64,000 nucleotides of DNA, from the NCBI GenBank assembly GCA_907163375.1, contig CAJQUW010003393.1, positions 1-64,000 on the forward strand. The letters are read 5' to 3'. This document shows, one piece after another, positions 60,444 through 64,000 of this stretch. Below the pieces are notes generated by a model. It saw nothing but the letters and a program-made list of their open reading frames with translations. It was not told where the DNA came from and searched no databases. This stretch comes from Prostheceraeus crozeri. Lineage: Eukaryota; Platyhelminthes; Polycladida; Euryleptidae. A program made the position numbers and the translations under genes. Positions within the stretch are counted from its first letter, which is position 1, and every line of letters begins with the position of its first letter.

Positions 60444-61455
60444 ATGATGGAGAATATCAATATTCCGAGTGATTATAGTGATTGTGAAGAATCAAATGAA
60501 ATGACTCAGGTAGATAAAGACTGTAATATGCAAGGAGTAAACAATGAAATATCCCAGCTTTTATCTTTCATATGTAAACAACAGCAAGAGGATCGAAAAC
60601 TTCTTATGAAAGTAATTGAGAATATGTCGAATTCTAATCGCACTCAAGAAAGTGATGAACACTTACACACCACGGATTCTCAAACTTCCATGCATTCGTC
60701 AAATACAATCGAAAAAATTGAATGGATTTTTGATGATATTGATACAAAAATCAAGCATTTGGATGACGAAATGAGTAAGAATATTGGTGAATTTTCGTAT
60801 AAGGAGACCATCAAATCAGTTCAAGCCTCGATTGACTTTTTAAACAATTTGATCGTGGAAAATTTGGGAAAATTTAATGACATAATGGCGGCTGCATTGC
60901 AAATGAGATTCAAAGATATGAAAAACAGAGTACAGGAAAAGAAAATGACAGCTCTTAGTTCATGCAACAAGGAAACTCTAAAGAATCATTCTGGTAGTCT
61001 GCCATCAGGCATACCGGTAACTCCACCAAGTTTTTTTGGCGATGTGCAACAATTTCACATCTGGTGGGAGTCGTTTGATGCAATTGTCACAATTTTATAA
61101 ATATTTGTATTTGCGGCAATGTATGAAAGGAGCACCAGAAAATTGTTTAGATTCATTTTCACCTTTAGTGGAACATTATCTCCCTGCACTTGAATATGTA
61201 AAATCAAGTTATGGACAACCGCGAAAAGTAGTAAGACACATAATAAAATCTATTATAGAAATGCCCAAACTTACCGCGGATGATTCTCAATCACTTCGAA
61301 AAGTTCATGATGCTGTTCAAGGCTCTGTTCATTCCTTGTCATCTTATTTGAAAAATGTAAGTAATCCTTTCGACGCTCTATTAATTCCTATTCTTGAATC
61401 AAAACTAACTACAGGATTGAAAGAGTCTTGGGAAAGAGAAACTTACTCAAAATGA
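60444..61455 (+). pseudogene. BEL/Pao gag
   Basis: Helical acidic N-terminus, coiled-coil middle, then 'PPSFFGDVQQFHIWWESFDAIV', the BEL gag (DUF1759) signature. It continues in a neighbouring frame with 'FYKYLYLRQCMKGAPENCLDSF' and 'SHHIIKSI'-like helices. Broken about once or twice. Confidence 0.75.
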
Positions 61456-61507
61456 TGAAAATGACTTTGTCGCTGTTGAAGATTTTTTACGATGGTTCAA
61501 CAGGGAG

Positions 61508-62927
61508 GTGAAATCGAAGGAGACAAACGAACCGATGGCTGAGTCATCAAAATCAAAAATTGACATAGGCCCACATGTTAGTCATACGAAAACAAAAGGT
61601 GCCTTCTCAACACAGTCATTGACGGCAAATCATGAAATTATAGACAAGGAAAAATGCAAGCGTTGCTGGAGAACAAACCATAAATTGCAAGACTGCTTCA
61701 AATTCCTGAATGATGACGTCAGTGTTCGTTGGAATTTAGCCAAAGAGTATAATCTGTATTTCCAATGCCTTAATGATTTTCATCCCAGACGATCTTGCAG
61801 ACTTAGTATGGGATGTTCTGTGGATGGCTGTAATCGAAAGCATCATACGTTACTTCATTTCGAAAATGATCCAGATAAAAATAAAGAAGGTAATCATTCT
61901 CTCAGTTCGAATATTACCTGTAGTCGAATAAGTACTGGTGATCAGAATACGAACAATGTGATGCCATCTGCTCTAGCATATATACGAAATGTAGAAGGGA
62001 AATCGATGCGTGTCAGAATAGCGTTTGATACTATGTGTCAAGATTCATTCATACGAGAGTGTAATACAAAAACTCGGTATAGAATATGTAAAGAATATAA
62101 CCATGAATGTCAACGGATTCGGCGAGAAGGTATCGACCATGCGTACGGGAAGAGTATCTTTCACATTATCCAAGTATTCAACCGACGATAGAAAATTTCA
62201 TGTGAATGCCCTTGTGCGACCGCGGAAAATTTGTGCTCCACTGGATGCCGTGTCTATAGTCTGGACTAAGTGTGCACATCTACAAGGATTGGACATTGCT
62301 GATCAATTTCCACATGCTGATAGTGACATTGACATTCTTATTGGTATGAATCACTATTTGAAATTGGTATCGGGCAAAATTATCAAACATCCATCTGACA
62401 CAAATGTCCCTGCCGCCATGGAAACAGTATTTGGATGCGTCGTTATGGGTGTGAATGATGGACCACTGCGCATGAACCCAAACCCAGATGAAATTGAAAA
62501 GGTTGGTTGCATGTTCATACAAACAAGACAAAGAACTGATCTCGAGAAAAATGTAGAAAAGTTCTGGAATTTGGAATCTATCGGAATAATTGATCATAGC
62601 CTTTCAATACTCACCAACTCCGATCGTAAAGCTATCACTAAATTTAATGATTCGATCAAATTTGATGGTGATCGTTACAGTGTTCGTTTACCATTTCGAG
62701 ACGATGCACCGGATATCGTCAGCAATCATGAAACTGCAAAACGTATAATGATTTCCACTGAAAAACGACTAGAGAAAAACGAGACGTTGAAAGAAAATTA
62801 TGAGAAAAGTATGCAGGATTATGAAAAGTTGGGATTTGCACGAAGAGCGACTTTTGATGAAATCAAAGAATTCTCCAAAGGATCGGAATATTTCATACCA
62901 CAATCATGCGGTTGTACGGGAGGATAG
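61508..62927 (+). pseudogene. BEL/Pao zinc-knuckle and protease-region parts
   Basis: Frame 61508-62191 has 'CKRCWRTNHKLQDCF' and the following 'CLNDFHPRRSC...GCNRKHHTLLH' knuckle block, then 'RIAFDTMCQDSFI', close to the aspartic protease start. Frame 62025-62927 has 'LDIADQFPHADSDIDILIGMNHYLKL' and 'ETVFGCVVMG', the DUF1758-like end and the start of RT. A fossil. Confidence 0.75.
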
Positions 62928-64000
62928 TGTTAGTACCAAAACGAGGATAGTATTCAATGCTAGCTCACGTGATAAAAATGGTGTCTCTTTGAATGACTGC
63001 CTATTATCAGGACTTACCTTGGTACCCGATATTGTTCAGGTATTACTCAGATTTCGAACTCATCTAATTGGAATAATGGGAGATATTGAAAAAATGTTTT
63101 GTCAGACTAAAATCGACCCAATGGATTACAGATATCAACAATACCTATGGAGACATTTTGATAAGAGTTCTGAACCAATACGATATATTATGGCAAGATT
63201 AATGTTTGGTATTAAATCTTCGCCATTTCTTGCTGTTGGAAGCATAACTCATCACAAGAACCGCGTTGATATGATGGCGAAATATCCTATTGGATGCCAC
63301 GCTTGTTCTGATATTTGTGGATGATTACTGTGGTGGAGCGAACTCAGAAAAGGAAGCAATCGAACTGATAAGACAACTGTGTGAACTTTTCAAAGAAGGA
63401 GGATGGAAAATGACAAAATTTGTTTCAAACTCATCAAATGTTATTGACTCTGTTCCTGAAGGAGATAGACTATCAAAGAAAGTTATTGAATTTCAAAAAG
63501 TTGATGACGGTACTACTAAAGCTCTTGGTATTGGTTGGGACATAAATAGTGACTTGTTTTGTTTCAGAGGAGCAGAAAAGCTGTTTACTCCTCTTGAACA
63601 CATTACAAAGCGAAATGTATTGAGTAAGGTCAGTCAGATTTTCGACGTGTTTGGAATTTGGGCTGCTTTTACTGTAAGAGCAAAAATAATGATTCAAAAA
63701 TTTTGGGAATCAGACCTATCTTGGGACCAAATTATCCATGGAGATATAGTGAGAGAGTTCAAACAGTGGGAAATAGAATTGATACAAATACAAACTATTC
63801 AAGTACCACGACTCATATTGAAGAACTCTGATTACTCTCATATTGAGCTGATTTCATTTGCTGATGCCTCAGAAAAGGCATACGGCTGTATGGTATATCT
63901 TCGTACAACATACGGTAATAGTCACTTTGACGTACAATATATTATGGGAAAATCGAAAGTCCCTCCTTTGAAAACCAAGTCTCTGGCTCGCCTGGAATTG
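62928..64000 (+). pseudogene. BEL/Pao reverse transcriptase, partial at the window edge
   Basis: 'TKTRIVFNASSRDKNGVSLND' and 'IGIMGDIEKMFCQTKIDPMD' (first catalytic Asp region), then 'RLMFGIKSSPFLA' and a 'VDDYCGG' active-site stretch in another frame. After that come 'FCFRGAEKLFTPLEHITKRNVLSK' and 'LISFADASEKAYG' (RNase H start). The element continues beyond 64,000. Confidence 0.85.

Larger units (their letters stand above)
60303..64000 (+). mobile_element. BEL/Pao LTR retrotransposon fossil, cut by the window end
   Basis: Parts in order: SAP-like start (60303-60428), gag (60444-61455), CCHC region and protease-like stretch (61508-62927), reverse transcriptase (about 62930-64000, running on). 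The gene order and the DUF1759/DUF1758-type blocks are those of BEL/Pao, a group known only from animals. It is broken several times and of moderate age. Confidence 0.85.

Overview
The window looks like animal nuclear DNA, probably from an aquatic invertebrate, and it is made almost entirely of mobile and virus-derived DNA. I found no host single-copy gene, tRNA, rRNA or CRISPR array. The animal assignment rests on a BEL/Pao retrotransposon, Penelope, a PIF/Harbinger with spliced transposase and MADF partner, a Jockey-type LINE, IR/DR Tc1 and a Polinton. The species cannot be named from this.

Positions 1 to about 12,640 form a very AT-rich compartment. It holds 'element A', a protein-primed DNA polymerase element with two A32-like packaging ATPases, a member of a Polinton-associated structural family, two probable membrane proteins and one conserved hypothetical. 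I see no integrase and no capsid gene. Element A is peppered with GC-rich double-hairpin repeats of about 30 bp, several of them in frame inside genes. One is shown to be an insertion by an empty sibling repeat.

Positions about 12,650 to 52,760 are an old Ty3/Gypsy retrotransposon spread over three stretches by later insertions. A 22.8-kb Polinton/adintovirus-like element ('element B', about 13,206-35,985) sits between its gag and nucleocapsid parts. Element B has inverted repeats made of a 483-bp higher-order tandem repeat. It carries a replication/exonuclease-like early cluster, pX-like peptide, ATPase, retrovirus-type integrase with chromodomain, capsid, adenain protease, PC4-like and TBP-like minus-strand genes, two related large structural-type proteins and a minus-strand PolB.

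A PIF/Harbinger transposon (37,511-50,605, TAA target duplication) interrupts the Gypsy between reverse transcriptase and RNase H. Inside the Harbinger lies a TIR transposon with an XPG/FEN-like nuclease, probably Academ (42,033-50,553). In the right TIR of that one lies a nearly intact LINE (46,164-50,369, GTTAT target duplication). A Penelope fragment and a long (TGAT)n microsatellite fill the second Harbinger intron. The order of events is therefore Gypsy, then Polinton and Harbinger (relative order unknown), then Academ-like, then LINE.

Positions 52,760-60,300 are mostly non-coding. They include a TA-flanked TIR element (55,793-58,889) with an IR/DR Tc1 element inside it (56,745-58,489) and two strong hairpins. 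A BEL/Pao retrotransposon starts near 60,300 and runs off the end of the window. Elements A and B, the Gypsy and the BEL/Pao are treated as fossils: element B and both retrotransposons are each broken in several places, element A about once.
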